Shown one piece after another: positions 26,264 to 34,434 of a DNA stretch of 64,000 bases. The DNA comes from Bellilinea sp040754815 (GTDB lineage Bacteria; Chloroflexota; Anaerolineae; Anaerolineales; Anaerolineaceae). Every line of letters starts with the position of its first letter. Within the stretch, counting starts at the first letter, position 1. The notes under the pieces are model-generated. The model had not been told where the DNA came from, did no database searches, and was given only the letters and a program-made list of their open reading frames with translations. A program made the translations under genes and the position numbers. The stretch spans positions 186,001 through 250,000 of the forward strand of contig JBFMBX010000001.1 in the NCBI GenBank assembly GCA_040754815.1, written 5' to 3'.

Positions 26264-27256
26264 TCACACCACCGCCAAAGCCACACCGAACATAGCAAAC
26301 AGCAGGCTGATCAGCCAGAAGCGCTGGACAACCTGAGTCTCGCTCCAGCCCCCCAGTTCAAAGTGATAATGGAGCGGCGCCATGCGGAAAAATCGTTTTC
26401 CTTTGGTTGCTTTAAAGTACAGTATTTGAATCACAACACTCAACGCTTCACTGACCGGAATAATGGCAATCACCGGCAGCAGCAGCCACTGACCGGTCAT
26501 CAAGGCTACTACCGCCAGCGTTGCGCCGATGGAAAGCGAACCGGTATCTCCCATGAACAACTCCGCCGGATGCACGTTGAACCACAAAAAGCCAAAAATT
26601 GCTCCCACCAGCGTAAAACAAAAGCGTGCCAGAAAAACCTGATTCTGGAGCAGCGCCACCCCGCCATAGGCGGCGAAAGCGGTTGCTGCAATCAAACCGG
26701 CCAGACCATCCAGCCCATCCGTGAAATTGACCGCATTGGACATCCCTACAATTATGAAAGCCGCAATCGGTATATAAAAAACGCCCAGCGAAATCGGCTC
26801 ATCGAAACCCGGCCAGAACAATTCCGGCACCTGAAGGACGTACTTCAACCCAAAGGCGATGCCCACCGCTAAAATCAATTGACCGATGAATTTCGTGCGC
26901 GCCCGCATACCCAAACCGCGCCGCGGACCGCGGATGCCCTCCCAATCGTCCAGTGCGCCCAATATGGCATAACAAACCAGCACCAGCAAAGGCAGCAGCA
27001 CCGACCGCCCCAACACGGTTACGCCAATCAGAGAAGCAGCATTGAGCAGAATGGTCAGCAGGATAACCGGCATCAAAATCATCATCCCGCCCATGGTGGG
27101 GGTACCCATTTTGGTAAAATGCCGGTCCGGTTCTTCGACCCGAATAATTTTTCCAATTCGAAAATGGCGCAGCACGCGGATAAGCGGCGAACCCCAAATG
27201 ATCGCCAGCATAAAACTCAATCCGCTCAAAGCAAGCGCAAGGGATGTTTCTCTCAT
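26264..27256 (-). CDS. mraY: Phospho-MurNAc-pentapeptide transferase
   Basis: A 330-residue integral membrane enzyme with about ten spans that transfers phospho-MurNAc-pentapeptide to undecaprenyl phosphate, forming lipid I. GTPTMGGMMIL in the first cytoplasmic loop, ALDDWEGIRG with the catalytic Asp pair, and NAVNFTDGLDGLAGL are diagnostic. FMGDTGSLSIGATLA and APLHYHFELGGWSETQVVQRF complete the active site. GGAGG is seven bases before the ATG, which overlaps the murF stop by four bases. Confidence 0.97.
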   Translation of the reverse strand: MRETSLALALSGLSFMLAIIWGSPLIRVLRHFRIGKIIRVEEPDRHFTKMGTPTMGGMMILMPVILLTILLNAASLIGVTVLGRSVLLPLLVLVCYAILGALDDWEGIRGPRRGLGMRARTKFIGQLILAVGIAFGLKYVLQVPELFWPGFDEPISLGVFYIPIAAFIIVGMSNAVNFTDGLDGLAGLIAATAFAAYGGVALLQNQVFLARFCFTLVGAIFGFLWFNVHPAELFMGDTGSLSIGATLAVVALMTGQWLLLPVIAIIPVSEALSVVIQILYFKATKGKRFFRMAPLHYHFELGGWSETQVVQRFWLISLLFAMFGVALAVV

Positions 27257-28674
27257 AAATTTTCCTCCAATGCGGCTACAATGCGGTCCATCCGCAAGCC
27301 GTGTGAACCTTTTATCAACGCAACATCCCCATCTCGCAGCATTTCACGCAGCAAGTTGGTTGCCTCCTCAACCCCTTTAGTCAGGTGAATTTTCTCCGCT
27401 TTCATGCCGGAATTTTGTGCCGCCTCAGCAATCATGCACGCCAGATTTCCAACAGTGATTAACTGATCAGCCACCTCGGCTGCCCGCACCCCCACTCTTT
27501 CGTGGCCTTCTCGTTCATAAATTCCCAGTTCAAGCATATCACCCAGAACGGCAATTTTTCTACCTTTCATTTCGGAAAGCAGATTGAGCGCAGCCAGAGT
27601 AGATTCCGGCGCCGCATTGTACGAGTCGTCCAGCAGCATGGCTCCGTTTTTCAAATGCACCGTGATCATGCGTAATTGCATCTGACTGTGCTGCAACGCA
27701 TAGATTATTTCCTGCCACCCCATTCCCGTGATCAATCCAACCGCCACAGCGCGCAAAATGGTATGCACCGAATGCCGCCCGATAATCGGCACCCGCAGAT
27801 GAATCACCTCACTTTGAAAATGCAGGCGAAATCGGATACCCTTCAGTCCCAACCCTTCAATCTGGTCTGCCCAAAGATCCGCCTTTGGATCAAGCCCATA
27901 CGTAAATACTTGCGCCTGCGTCTTGTCAGCCATCCAGCGCACCCACGGGTCATCCCAATTCAATACGGCAACTCCATGAGGAGCGGCGGGCAATGCCTGC
28001 ACCAGTTCGGATTTCCCTTTTGCAATCACTTCCTGCGAGCCGGCTCTTTCAGCGTGAACCGTGCCAACGCCGGTGATGACACCGATTTGCGGGCGGGCAA
28101 TATCACACAGCAAAGCAATCTCTCCCGGCACATAAAAGCCCATCTCCAGCACCGCCGCCTGATGTGCGGAGGTCAGGCGCAGCAAGGTGAGCGGCAAGCC
28201 GATCTCGTTGTTCAAATTTCCCTGCGTTTTCAAAACGCGGAAACGCTGAGCTAAAACCTCGGCAATGAGTTCTTTGGTGGTCGTTTTGCCAATTGAACCG
28301 GTGATACCAATTACATGCAAATCATGTTTCTTCCGCCAGTAACCGGCCAGTTTTTGCAAACCCTGAAGGGTATCTTCTACACGAATGCAGAACGGCGTTT
28401 CGGGCACTTCTAAACTGCCGGCAGGGTCAAAGTTTCGTAAATCCAGCACCGGCCGGTCAATTTCCACATCCTTTTGAATCAACGCAACATGCGCGCCGGC
28501 TTCAAAAGCGGCCCGAAGGTACTGATGACCATCACTGCGCTCACCTTTGAGTGCCACAAAGAGCGAACCGGGAATCAACTGGCGAGAATCAATGGCGGCC
28601 TCACTGATGACCAGCGAGGCAGATTGGGGTCTTACGCCACTCAGGGCTTCCAACACATCCGCCAGTGTTAACAT
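27253..28674 (-). CDS. murF: UDP-MurNAc-tripeptide--D-Ala-D-Ala ligase
   Basis: A 473-residue Mur ligase that adds the D-Ala-D-Ala dipeptide. DSRQLIPGSLFVALKGERSD is the N-terminal substrate domain, ITGSIGKTTTKELIAEVL the ATP loop, and the KTQGNLNNEIGLPLTLL segment is specific for MurF rather than MurE. DDSYNAAPESTLAALNLL marks the C-terminal domain. The ATG at 28674 has AAGGAG three bases upstream; a TTG one codon earlier is less likely. It follows ftsI by 12 bases. The adjoining murE, often found just before murF, is not present. Confidence 0.96.
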   Translation of the reverse strand: MLTLADVLEALSGVRPQSASLVISEAAIDSRQLIPGSLFVALKGERSDGHQYLRAAFEAGAHVALIQKDVEIDRPVLDLRNFDPAGSLEVPETPFCIRVEDTLQGLQKLAGYWRKKHDLHVIGITGSIGKTTTKELIAEVLAQRFRVLKTQGNLNNEIGLPLTLLRLTSAHQAAVLEMGFYVPGEIALLCDIARPQIGVITGVGTVHAERAGSQEVIAKGKSELVQALPAAPHGVAVLNWDDPWVRWMADKTQAQVFTYGLDPKADLWADQIEGLGLKGIRFRLHFQSEVIHLRVPIIGRHSVHTILRAVAVGLITGMGWQEIIYALQHSQMQLRMITVHLKNGAMLLDDSYNAAPESTLAALNLLSEMKGRKIAVLGDMLELGIYEREGHERVGVRAAEVADQLITVGNLACMIAEAAQNSGMKAEKIHLTKGVEEATNLLREMLRDGDVALIKGSHGLRMDRIVAALEENL

Positions 28675-28686
28675 CAACTCCTTACC

Positions 28687-30456
28687 TCATGGACTTGCAA
28701 TTTGCTGCCTGACATCGTCGGGTGGTATTTTCATTAACACCACCAATTCTTCTACGGCTTGTTTGAAAACGGGCGCCGCCACCACCGAACCCCATGGAGA
28801 ACTGGTTGGCTTTTCCAGCCATACATACACAATAAAGCGCGGGTCATCCACCGGTCCCCAGCCCACAAAAGAAGCATTGGTCTGATTGGTATAGCCTTCC
28901 GGGCCGGGAATTTCCGCTGTTCCGGTTTTACCCGCCACGCGGTAACCCTCCACCAGTGCGCTCGAAGCCTCGTTCTCCAATGAAACGGCCAGCATTTCCG
29001 AGATCGTCCGCGCTGTTTCCGGTTTTACCACCTGCCGAATCACACGGGGATTGACCGGATATTGAACACCGTCCTGAATATAAGCGCTGACCACGTGAGG
29101 TGCCATCATTTTTCCATCGTTTGCCATAGCGGCAATGGCGGTGATCATTTGAATCGGCGTGACAGCAACACCCTGCCCAAATGAATTGGTACCCAGATTG
29201 ACCGGATACCAGTTGGAATCTCCCGGCAAGCTCAATGGATAAACCTGCTCCCCGGCCAGATCAATACCGGTATGGCGCCCGATGCCAAAATCCTGCAAAT
29301 ATTTGTAAAACTGGGTCGGACCGAGTTCCTGCGCAACCCACGCCAGACAGACATTCAACGAATGCTGCATACAACCGGTCATGTCCTGCGGCCCCCATGC
29401 ACCGCGGTCCCAGTTATAAATCCAGATGCCGCCGATTTCGATGGCGCCAACATCCATAAAAGGTGTATCGGGTTTCACAGCCCCGGCATCCAGTGCTGCT
29501 GCCATGGTCAGCACCTTGAAAACCGAGCCGGGTTCATACAACTGGCTGATTGCCCGGTTGAAGTAACTGCCAACGGGGAAAATCTCATCATACCGCCAGT
29601 ATTCGTTTGGGTTGAAATGCGGTGTGGTTGCCATTGCCAGAATTTCACCCGTTTTAGGGTTCATTACCACTAAAGTACCGGAATCGGCGCCGTTATCCTC
29701 AACAGCCTGATCAATTATTCGTTCCATGGCCGCCTGAATGTCCCGGTCCAGCGAAGTGATCAGACTCGCACCGGGCGGGATCTCAGGGATTTCCTGTATC
29801 TCGGTTGGATTCATGGGCAGTACAACCTGCTGTTTGTTGCCAGCAAGCAGGTAATTATACTGCTCTTCCAGCCCCAGCATACCCCTGCCATTCCAACGGT
29901 CCAGAAAACTATAAAAACCGAGCACATTTGCAGCCAGTTCGTTTTCGGGGTAACTGCGAATCAGATGCGGTCGCCAGTACACACCATTTAACGAAGGCGG
30001 AGCACCTTTGCGGGGTTTTTCCGCCCCGGCATATTCTTTAACCTTTTCTTCCAGCAGGCGCACCTGTTCTGCCGGCACGAAATCCTTGATTACCTCATAG
30101 CGTTCGTTGCCTTCTTTTAGAAAAGATTCCGCTTTGCGAAGTGTATCATAATAATCCACATCCAGCGCGGCGGCTAAATCTCTGGCCACTGTTTCCGGAT
30201 TGGTCACCTGAGGCGGGGCTATCCCAACTTCGTACACTTCTTTATTTCCCGCCAGTAAATTCCCCCAACGGTCATAAATATTGCCCCGTTCCGGGATGAT
30301 AACCCGCACCTGCTGATTGTAGGTTTCTGCAAACATTTCCACTAACTGGCGGGAATGTTCGCTATTTTGAATACGGATCATTTGATAGACAATTGCCGTG
30401 CTCAAAAGCATGAACACCACGCCGATAAATCGCATCCGTCCAATACCGCCGTTCAT
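28687..30456 (-). CDS. ftsI: FtsI-type class B penicillin-binding protein
   Basis: A 589-residue septal transpeptidase. A short cytoplasmic part and one membrane span (about residues 7-25) are followed by a PBP dimerisation domain and a transpeptidase domain. The acylation motif SVFK has Ser311 and Lys314, SLN near residue 375 is the second motif, and KTGTAEIPG near residue 525 is the third. It cross-links septal peptidoglycan in partnership with FtsW. The ATG at 30456 has GGGGGAG five bases upstream and overlaps the ftsL-like stop as TAATG; an earlier in-frame reading from 30516 is rejected. No C-terminal PASTA domains are seen. Confidence 0.95.
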   Translation of the reverse strand: MNGGIGRMRFIGVVFMLLSTAIVYQMIRIQNSEHSRQLVEMFAETYNQQVRVIIPERGNIYDRWGNLLAGNKEVYEVGIAPPQVTNPETVARDLAAALDVDYYDTLRKAESFLKEGNERYEVIKDFVPAEQVRLLEEKVKEYAGAEKPRKGAPPSLNGVYWRPHLIRSYPENELAANVLGFYSFLDRWNGRGMLGLEEQYNYLLAGNKQQVVLPMNPTEIQEIPEIPPGASLITSLDRDIQAAMERIIDQAVEDNGADSGTLVVMNPKTGEILAMATTPHFNPNEYWRYDEIFPVGSYFNRAISQLYEPGSVFKVLTMAAALDAGAVKPDTPFMDVGAIEIGGIWIYNWDRGAWGPQDMTGCMQHSLNVCLAWVAQELGPTQFYKYLQDFGIGRHTGIDLAGEQVYPLSLPGDSNWYPVNLGTNSFGQGVAVTPIQMITAIAAMANDGKMMAPHVVSAYIQDGVQYPVNPRVIRQVVKPETARTISEMLAVSLENEASSALVEGYRVAGKTGTAEIPGPEGYTNQTNASFVGWGPVDDPRFIVYVWLEKPTSSPWGSVVAAPVFKQAVEELVVLMKIPPDDVRQQIASP

Positions 30457-30926
30457 TACTGCTCCCCCCCTCTGGTATTCATGAATTGATAAGCGGATTG
30501 GTATAGCAAATCCCATAACGACTGTGTATAAGCCGGCCGTAAAAGTTTGTTCTCACGTTGCAGAGAAACTGGCGGCGGTGCCAAAAATACAAACTCCCGA
30601 GTCGGCACCCCCTCCACGGGCAGATAAACGAGGTCTTCCCTTCTCACTGGCCGGTAGCCGAGTTCCTCGGCTCGTTTCAGCATGACTTGCGAGGAATTCA
30701 ACAGAGCCAGCTGGGTGCGTAAATCCGCAATGCGGATGGTCAACCCCTCCCGCTCCAGTTCCAGATCTTTAATGCGCGCACCGGTTTCGGCTGCCTTTCC
30801 GCTGACGAATAAATATACACCGGCAATCAGCATTCCTGCCACCAGCACCAGCAAAAACAAACCAATCCATTGGAGCTGAACGCGCCATGGGGCTTGACGA
30901 TAGGCCTGGATTATTCGCTGATTCAT
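30456..30926 (-). CDS. FtsL-like bitopic protein
   Basis: About 156 residues in the position normally held by ftsL, between rsmH and ftsI. A short cytoplasmic N-terminus and one strong membrane span, with QWIGLFLLVLVAGMLIAGVY, precede a coiled-coil-like stretch of heptads (ARIKDLELEREGLTIRIADL and onward). A Pro-rich extracytoplasmic tail follows. This is the layout of FtsL and FtsB, which form the FtsQLB complex that activates septal synthesis; FtsL proteins diverge quickly, so position is the main argument. I chose the ATG at 30926 (GGAG 11 bases upstream); an in-frame ATG at 30989 without a ribosome site is possible. Confidence 0.72.
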   Translation of the reverse strand: MNQRIIQAYRQAPWRVQLQWIGLFLLVLVAGMLIAGVYLFVSGKAAETGARIKDLELEREGLTIRIADLRTQLALLNSSQVMLKRAEELGYRPVRREDLVYLPVEGVPTREFVFLAPPPVSLQRENKLLRPAYTQSLWDLLYQSAYQFMNTRGGEQ

Positions 30927-30995
30927 CTGTTTTGTTACTCCGTACTTATCAGTGGTAGATTCCTGTGGTGAAAAGAATGCAATTGTCATGCCAGT

Positions 30996-31946
30996 TCAGA
31001 TTTTTTCGGCAATCCGCAACTTTGCGCTTCGGGCTCGAGGGTTGCTTTCAACCTCCTGTGGGGAAGGGAGAATGGGTTTGCGGGTGATCTCCCGCAGGGT
31101 GGCGCGGTGGCCGCAGGTGCAAACCGGTTGATCCGGCGGGCAGATACAATCGCGGCTTTCCCGGCGGAAGAACTGCTTGACGATTCGATCTTCCAGAGAA
31201 TGGAACGAAATCACTGCCAGTCTTCCGCCGCTTGCCAGCATTTCAACAGCCGCAGGTAAAGCCCGTTCAATGGCGTTCAACTCGTCATTCACGGCGATAC
31301 GCAGCGCCTGAAAAGTCCGCGTCGCCGGATGAATGCGTTGTTGTTTTCCGCCCGCCACCGTTTCTATCAGCCGGGCCAGTTGCAGGGTCGTGTGGAATGG
31401 GCGAGAGCGGCATATTGCCCGCGCAATCCGGCGGGCATGACGCTCCTCGCCGTACCGCCAGAGGATTTCGGTCAATTCATCCTCGCTCAGGGAATTAATC
31501 AGGTCGGCAGCGCTGATCCCCTGATCTGGGTCAAAGCGCATATCCAGTTTTCCTTCTGCTAAAAAGGAAAACCCGCGTTCCGCCTGATCTAACTGCATGG
31601 AAGAAACGCCCAGATCGAATAAAATGCCATCCACCTGTTGCCAGCCAAGGCGGTTTGCCTCCTCCCGCAAGCGGGTGTAAGAAGCATGCACCAGGGTTAC
31701 CCGTTTCTGATATACAGACAGGCGCTGGCTCGCAATTGCCAGCGCCTGTGGGTCTCTGTCCAGCGCTAAAAGCTGCCCATCCGGCGCGCTTGCTTCCAGT
31801 ATCCCCCAGGCGTGCCCCCCGGCACCGACCGTAGCATCAATGTATTTTCCCGGGCTATGCGGCCTTAAAGCGTGTATAATTTCATGGTAAAGTACAGGTT
31901 GGTGATGAGGAACTGGCTCGAGTGCCGGCATTCGCTCTTCACCCAT
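30996..31946 (-). CDS. rsmH: 16S rRNA m4C1402 methyltransferase RsmH
   Basis: A 316-residue SAM-dependent enzyme (MraW) that methylates N4 of C1402 in 16S rRNA. HHQPVLYHEIIHAL is the conserved N-terminus, YIDATVGAGGHAWGIL the SAM loop, and DGILFDLGVSSMQLDQAERGF the catalytic-region motif. FQALRIAVNDEL and VISFHSLEDRIVKQFF complete the family pattern. Its ATG overlaps the mraZ stop as TAATG. An in-frame ATG five codons further in is possible. The pairing with mraZ is typical of dcw clusters. Confidence 0.96.
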   Translation of the reverse strand: MGEERMPALEPVPHHQPVLYHEIIHALRPHSPGKYIDATVGAGGHAWGILEASAPDGQLLALDRDPQALAIASQRLSVYQKRVTLVHASYTRLREEANRLGWQQVDGILFDLGVSSMQLDQAERGFSFLAEGKLDMRFDPDQGISAADLINSLSEDELTEILWRYGEERHARRIARAICRSRPFHTTLQLARLIETVAGGKQQRIHPATRTFQALRIAVNDELNAIERALPAAVEMLASGGRLAVISFHSLEDRIVKQFFRRESRDCICPPDQPVCTCGHRATLREITRKPILPSPQEVESNPRARSAKLRIAEKI

Positions 31947-32383
31947 TACAGGCGGATATCAAATGATGAAAATCGTTTTGCCGCCTGTTCGGAGTCTTCG
32001 ATTTGCTTGACCCGCTGGTTCCACAATTCCGCCGCCCAGATTTCAAAATAATCTCCTGCTCCGACGACCACCACAGCATTGTAAAGACGGGCTTTATCGC
32101 GCAAATGCTGCGGAATGAGAACCCGGCCGATGCGATCCACCTCGACCCACACTGCGTTGGAAAAAATCCAGCGTTTCAGGTCGCGGGCATCTTCATCGGT
32201 CAGGCTGACCTTGCGGGTGTTTTCCGCAATTTCTTTAAAGGAGGAAGCCGTCATCACCATCAAATTTTGATCAAATCCAAGCGTCACATAAGCACCACCC
32301 AGTTCCAGCAGGTCACGGTAGCGGCTGGGTATCACCATCCGACCCTTTTCATCAATGGAGTGCTCATACTGACCCAAGAACAT
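31946..32383 (-). CDS. mraZ: Transcriptional regulator MraZ
   Basis: A 145-residue protein with two AbrB-like SpoVT folds. MFLGQYEHSIDEKGRMVIPSRYR is written here in two parts: FLGQYEHSID and KGRMVIPSRYR form repeat one, and VEVDRIGRVLIPQHLRDKA is repeat two. MraZ binds tandem TGG-type repeats just downstream of its own promoter and represses the dcw cluster in E. coli. Here exactly such an array lies in the leader at 32433-32472. AAGGAG sits 11 bases before the ATG. It is the first gene of the cluster. Confidence 0.97.
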   Translation of the reverse strand: MFLGQYEHSIDEKGRMVIPSRYRDLLELGGAYVTLGFDQNLMVMTASSFKEIAENTRKVSLTDEDARDLKRWIFSNAVWVEVDRIGRVLIPQHLRDKARLYNAVVVVGAGDYFEIWAAELWNQRVKQIEDSEQAAKRFSSFDIRL

Positions 32384-32432
32384 TTGTTCGACTTCTCCTT
32401 TTAATAGCGGAACGCCGGTTGCTTCCGGCGCT

Positions 32433-32472
32433 TCCTACCACCTTAACCCACTTTCTACCATAAACTACCACT
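32433..32472 (-). promoter_or_regulatory. MraZ operator: four TGG-type repeats with 10-bp period
   Basis: Reading the minus strand from the promoter, the motifs are TGGTA, TGGTA, TGGGT and TGGTA, each 10 bases after the last (plus-strand complement TACCA/ACCCA ending at 32470, 32460, 32450 and 32440). Known MraZ operators have TGGGN repeats separated by 5 bases, the same period. The array begins right after the -10 element and covers the start site, fitting autorepression. Confidence 0.8.
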
Positions 32473-32501
32473 AGTATAGCGTTTTTCTTCCCATTTTGCA
32501 A
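32473..32501 (-). promoter_or_regulatory. Promoter of the dcw cluster
   Basis: On the minus strand TTGCAA (32496-32501) and TATACT (32473-32478) are separated by exactly 17 bases. Initiation near 32466 falls within the repeat array, and the leader to mraZ is about 80 bases. Confidence 0.7.
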
Positions 32502-32545
32502 GTGGTTTGACAAAACTGTTAACTTTTCATTTCTCTGAGGAGGCT

Positions 32546-33970
32546 ATGAAAACGAACCATTTTGATTTTCGCACCCTTTTCTGCGACACCGCTACGCCGG
32601 TGCCGGTGTTAAGCGGTGAATCCCTCCCTTATGTTAATCTCGATAACGCCGCATCAACACCCCCTTTTCTCCATGTGCAGGAAACCATCAACCACTTTTT
32701 GCCGTATTACTCCAGCGTCCACCGCGGCACAGGCTTTAAAAGTCAGCTTTCCACCCATGCCTATGAAGCCGCGCAGGAAACGATTCTTCACTTCGTTGGC
32801 GCAAACCCGCAAACTCATATCTGCATTTTTGGAAAAAACACCACCGAAGCAATCAATAAACTTGCCCGCCGTTTTCCATTCAGCCCCAACCGGAATATCG
32901 TTCTGATCAGTCAAATGGAACACCACTCCAACGACCTGCCGTGGAGGGCAGTCGCGTCGGTGGAACACATCCGCCTGCTGCCGGATGGACGACTGGACGA
33001 GGATCATTACGATGAACTTTTGAAAATGTATCGCGGTCGAGTTGCTCTGGTTGCCATCAGCGGAGCAAGTAATGTGACCGGTTACATCAATCCAATCCAT
33101 CGCCTGGCCGAAAAAGCCCATAATGCCGGCGCTCAAATTATGGTGGATTGCGCTCAACTGGCACCGCACCGTAAGGTGAACATGCTGCCTCTGGATGACC
33201 CCGCTCATCTGGATTATATTGCCCTCTCGGCTCATAAAATGTATGCACCATTTGGCAGCGGCGCTCTCATTGGCAGACGCGACACTTTTGAACAGGGTGA
33301 CCCCGATTTACGGGGCGGAGGACAGGTGGAAATTGTAACCACCCGGCAGGTGGTCTGGTCGGCACCGCCGGAAAGAGAAGAAGCCGGCAGCCCCAACACG
33401 GTTGGCGCGGTAGCAATGGCAGCCGCCGCAGCACAGCTGGAGCAAATCGGCATGGATGTGGTGGCTGCTCACGAGGCCGAACTGACCGCTTACGCTCTGC
33501 GGCAGTTGAAATCTCTCAGCAGTGTTCAGATATTCGGAGATGATCGGCCGGAAACCGCCGCACACCGCCTCGGTGTAATCCCCATAAACCTGCCCGGTCT
33601 GTCTCACTTTCTGGTTGCCGCCATTCTCGGTTATGAATACGGCATCGGGGTGCGCAATGGCTGTTTCTGCGCGCATCCTTACCTGCTTCACCTGCTCGGA
33701 TTCACCGAAATGGAAGCCGAGCACATCCGCCGGCAAATGATCAGCGGTGACCGGCGCAACGCCCCCGGTTTGGTACGTATCTCCTTTGGTCTCTACAATA
33801 CGACCAGCGACATTGACCGCCTGATGGATGCCTTGCAGGCTATCCTAAACGGCCAATACAGGGGTAAGTATCAACAAAACCCCGCCACCGGCGAGTTCTT
33901 ACCCCTTGGCTGGCAAATTAACTATGAACAGTACTTTACCTTTAAGCCGGAAGGGGAGAAAATCCGATGA
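32546..33970 (+). CDS. Class V aminotransferase, SufS/Csd-like cysteine desulfurase
   Basis: A 474-residue PLP enzyme of aminotransferase class V. VNLDNAASTPP is the N-terminal signature, STHAYEAAQ follows, and ALSAHKMYAPFGSGALIG carries the Schiff-base lysine, Lys231. NGCFCAHPYLLHLLG has Cys373 and Cys375 where SufS/Csd enzymes keep the active-site cysteine. Such enzymes take sulfur from cysteine, or selenium from selenocysteine. It is about 70 residues longer than SufS, mainly at the C-terminus, so a distinct substrate is possible. The start is the ATG at 32546 with GAGGAGG upstream. It overlaps the EamA gene by four bases. No suf or isc scaffold gene is nearby. Confidence 0.85.
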   Translation: MKTNHFDFRTLFCDTATPVPVLSGESLPYVNLDNAASTPPFLHVQETINHFLPYYSSVHRGTGFKSQLSTHAYEAAQETILHFVGANPQTHICIFGKNTTEAINKLARRFPFSPNRNIVLISQMEHHSNDLPWRAVASVEHIRLLPDGRLDEDHYDELLKMYRGRVALVAISGASNVTGYINPIHRLAEKAHNAGAQIMVDCAQLAPHRKVNMLPLDDPAHLDYIALSAHKMYAPFGSGALIGRRDTFEQGDPDLRGGGQVEIVTTRQVVWSAPPEREEAGSPNTVGAVAMAAAAAQLEQIGMDVVAAHEAELTAYALRQLKSLSSVQIFGDDRPETAAHRLGVIPINLPGLSHFLVAAILGYEYGIGVRNGCFCAHPYLLHLLGFTEMEAEHIRRQMISGDRRNAPGLVRISFGLYNTTSDIDRLMDALQAILNGQYRGKYQQNPATGEFLPLGWQINYEQYFTFKPEGEKIR

Positions 33971-34392
33971 AACCACAACTGTTTGCATTGCTGGCAGCCG
34001 TTTGCTGGGGAGTGGGTGGCTATTTCGAAAAGAAAGGATTGCACCTCGGCAATCTTTCACCCACCATGGGCATCACCCTGCGCACTCTGGTTGCATTCAT
34101 TCTTCTGGCAATTGCATCCTATCCTCAGTGGAAGACCGTCCCGCTGGCCGGCAGTAAAGCCCTTCTTTACATGGTCATCGGCGGAGGTATTGTCGCCGGT
34201 GCAGCCGGCATGTTGTGTTTTTACACCGCCATCAAAGGGGCGCCGTTAACCCGCGTGATGCCGATTGCCTTCACTTCGCCGTTATTTGGCGCCCTGATGG
34301 GGCTGATTTTTGGGGGTGAACCACTCACCCTGAAAACCATTGCCGGTATGCTGCTGACGGTTGGTGGAATCATTTTGCTGACCATCGAGTAA
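33967..34392 (+). CDS. Half-size EamA-domain membrane transporter
   Basis: A 141-residue protein with five hydrophobic segments and a single EamA (DMT superfamily) domain. The N-terminal LAAVCWGVGGYFEKKGL and the C-terminal PIAFTSPLFGALMGLIFGGEPLT with LLTVGGIILLTIE are typical. Most EamA proteins have two such domains, so this half-size protein would be expected to dimerise. The substrate is unknown. Its ATG overlaps the stop of the desulfurase gene (ATGA), so the two are translated together, and cysS follows 42 bases later. A role in moving cysteine or a related compound is only a contextual guess. Confidence 0.82.
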   Translation: MKPQLFALLAAVCWGVGGYFEKKGLHLGNLSPTMGITLRTLVAFILLAIASYPQWKTVPLAGSKALLYMVIGGGIVAGAAGMLCFYTAIKGAPLTRVMPIAFTSPLFGALMGLIFGGEPLTLKTIAGMLLTVGGIILLTIE

Positions 34393-34434
34393 AATATGGA
34401 TAAGTAAAAATCCGCAAAAAGAGAAAAGCAAACG

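Noticed and set aside
32507..32535. TTGACA as a promoter for the desulfurase gene
   Set aside because: No -10-like sequence is found at 16-18 bases; the true promoter of that gene remains unclear.
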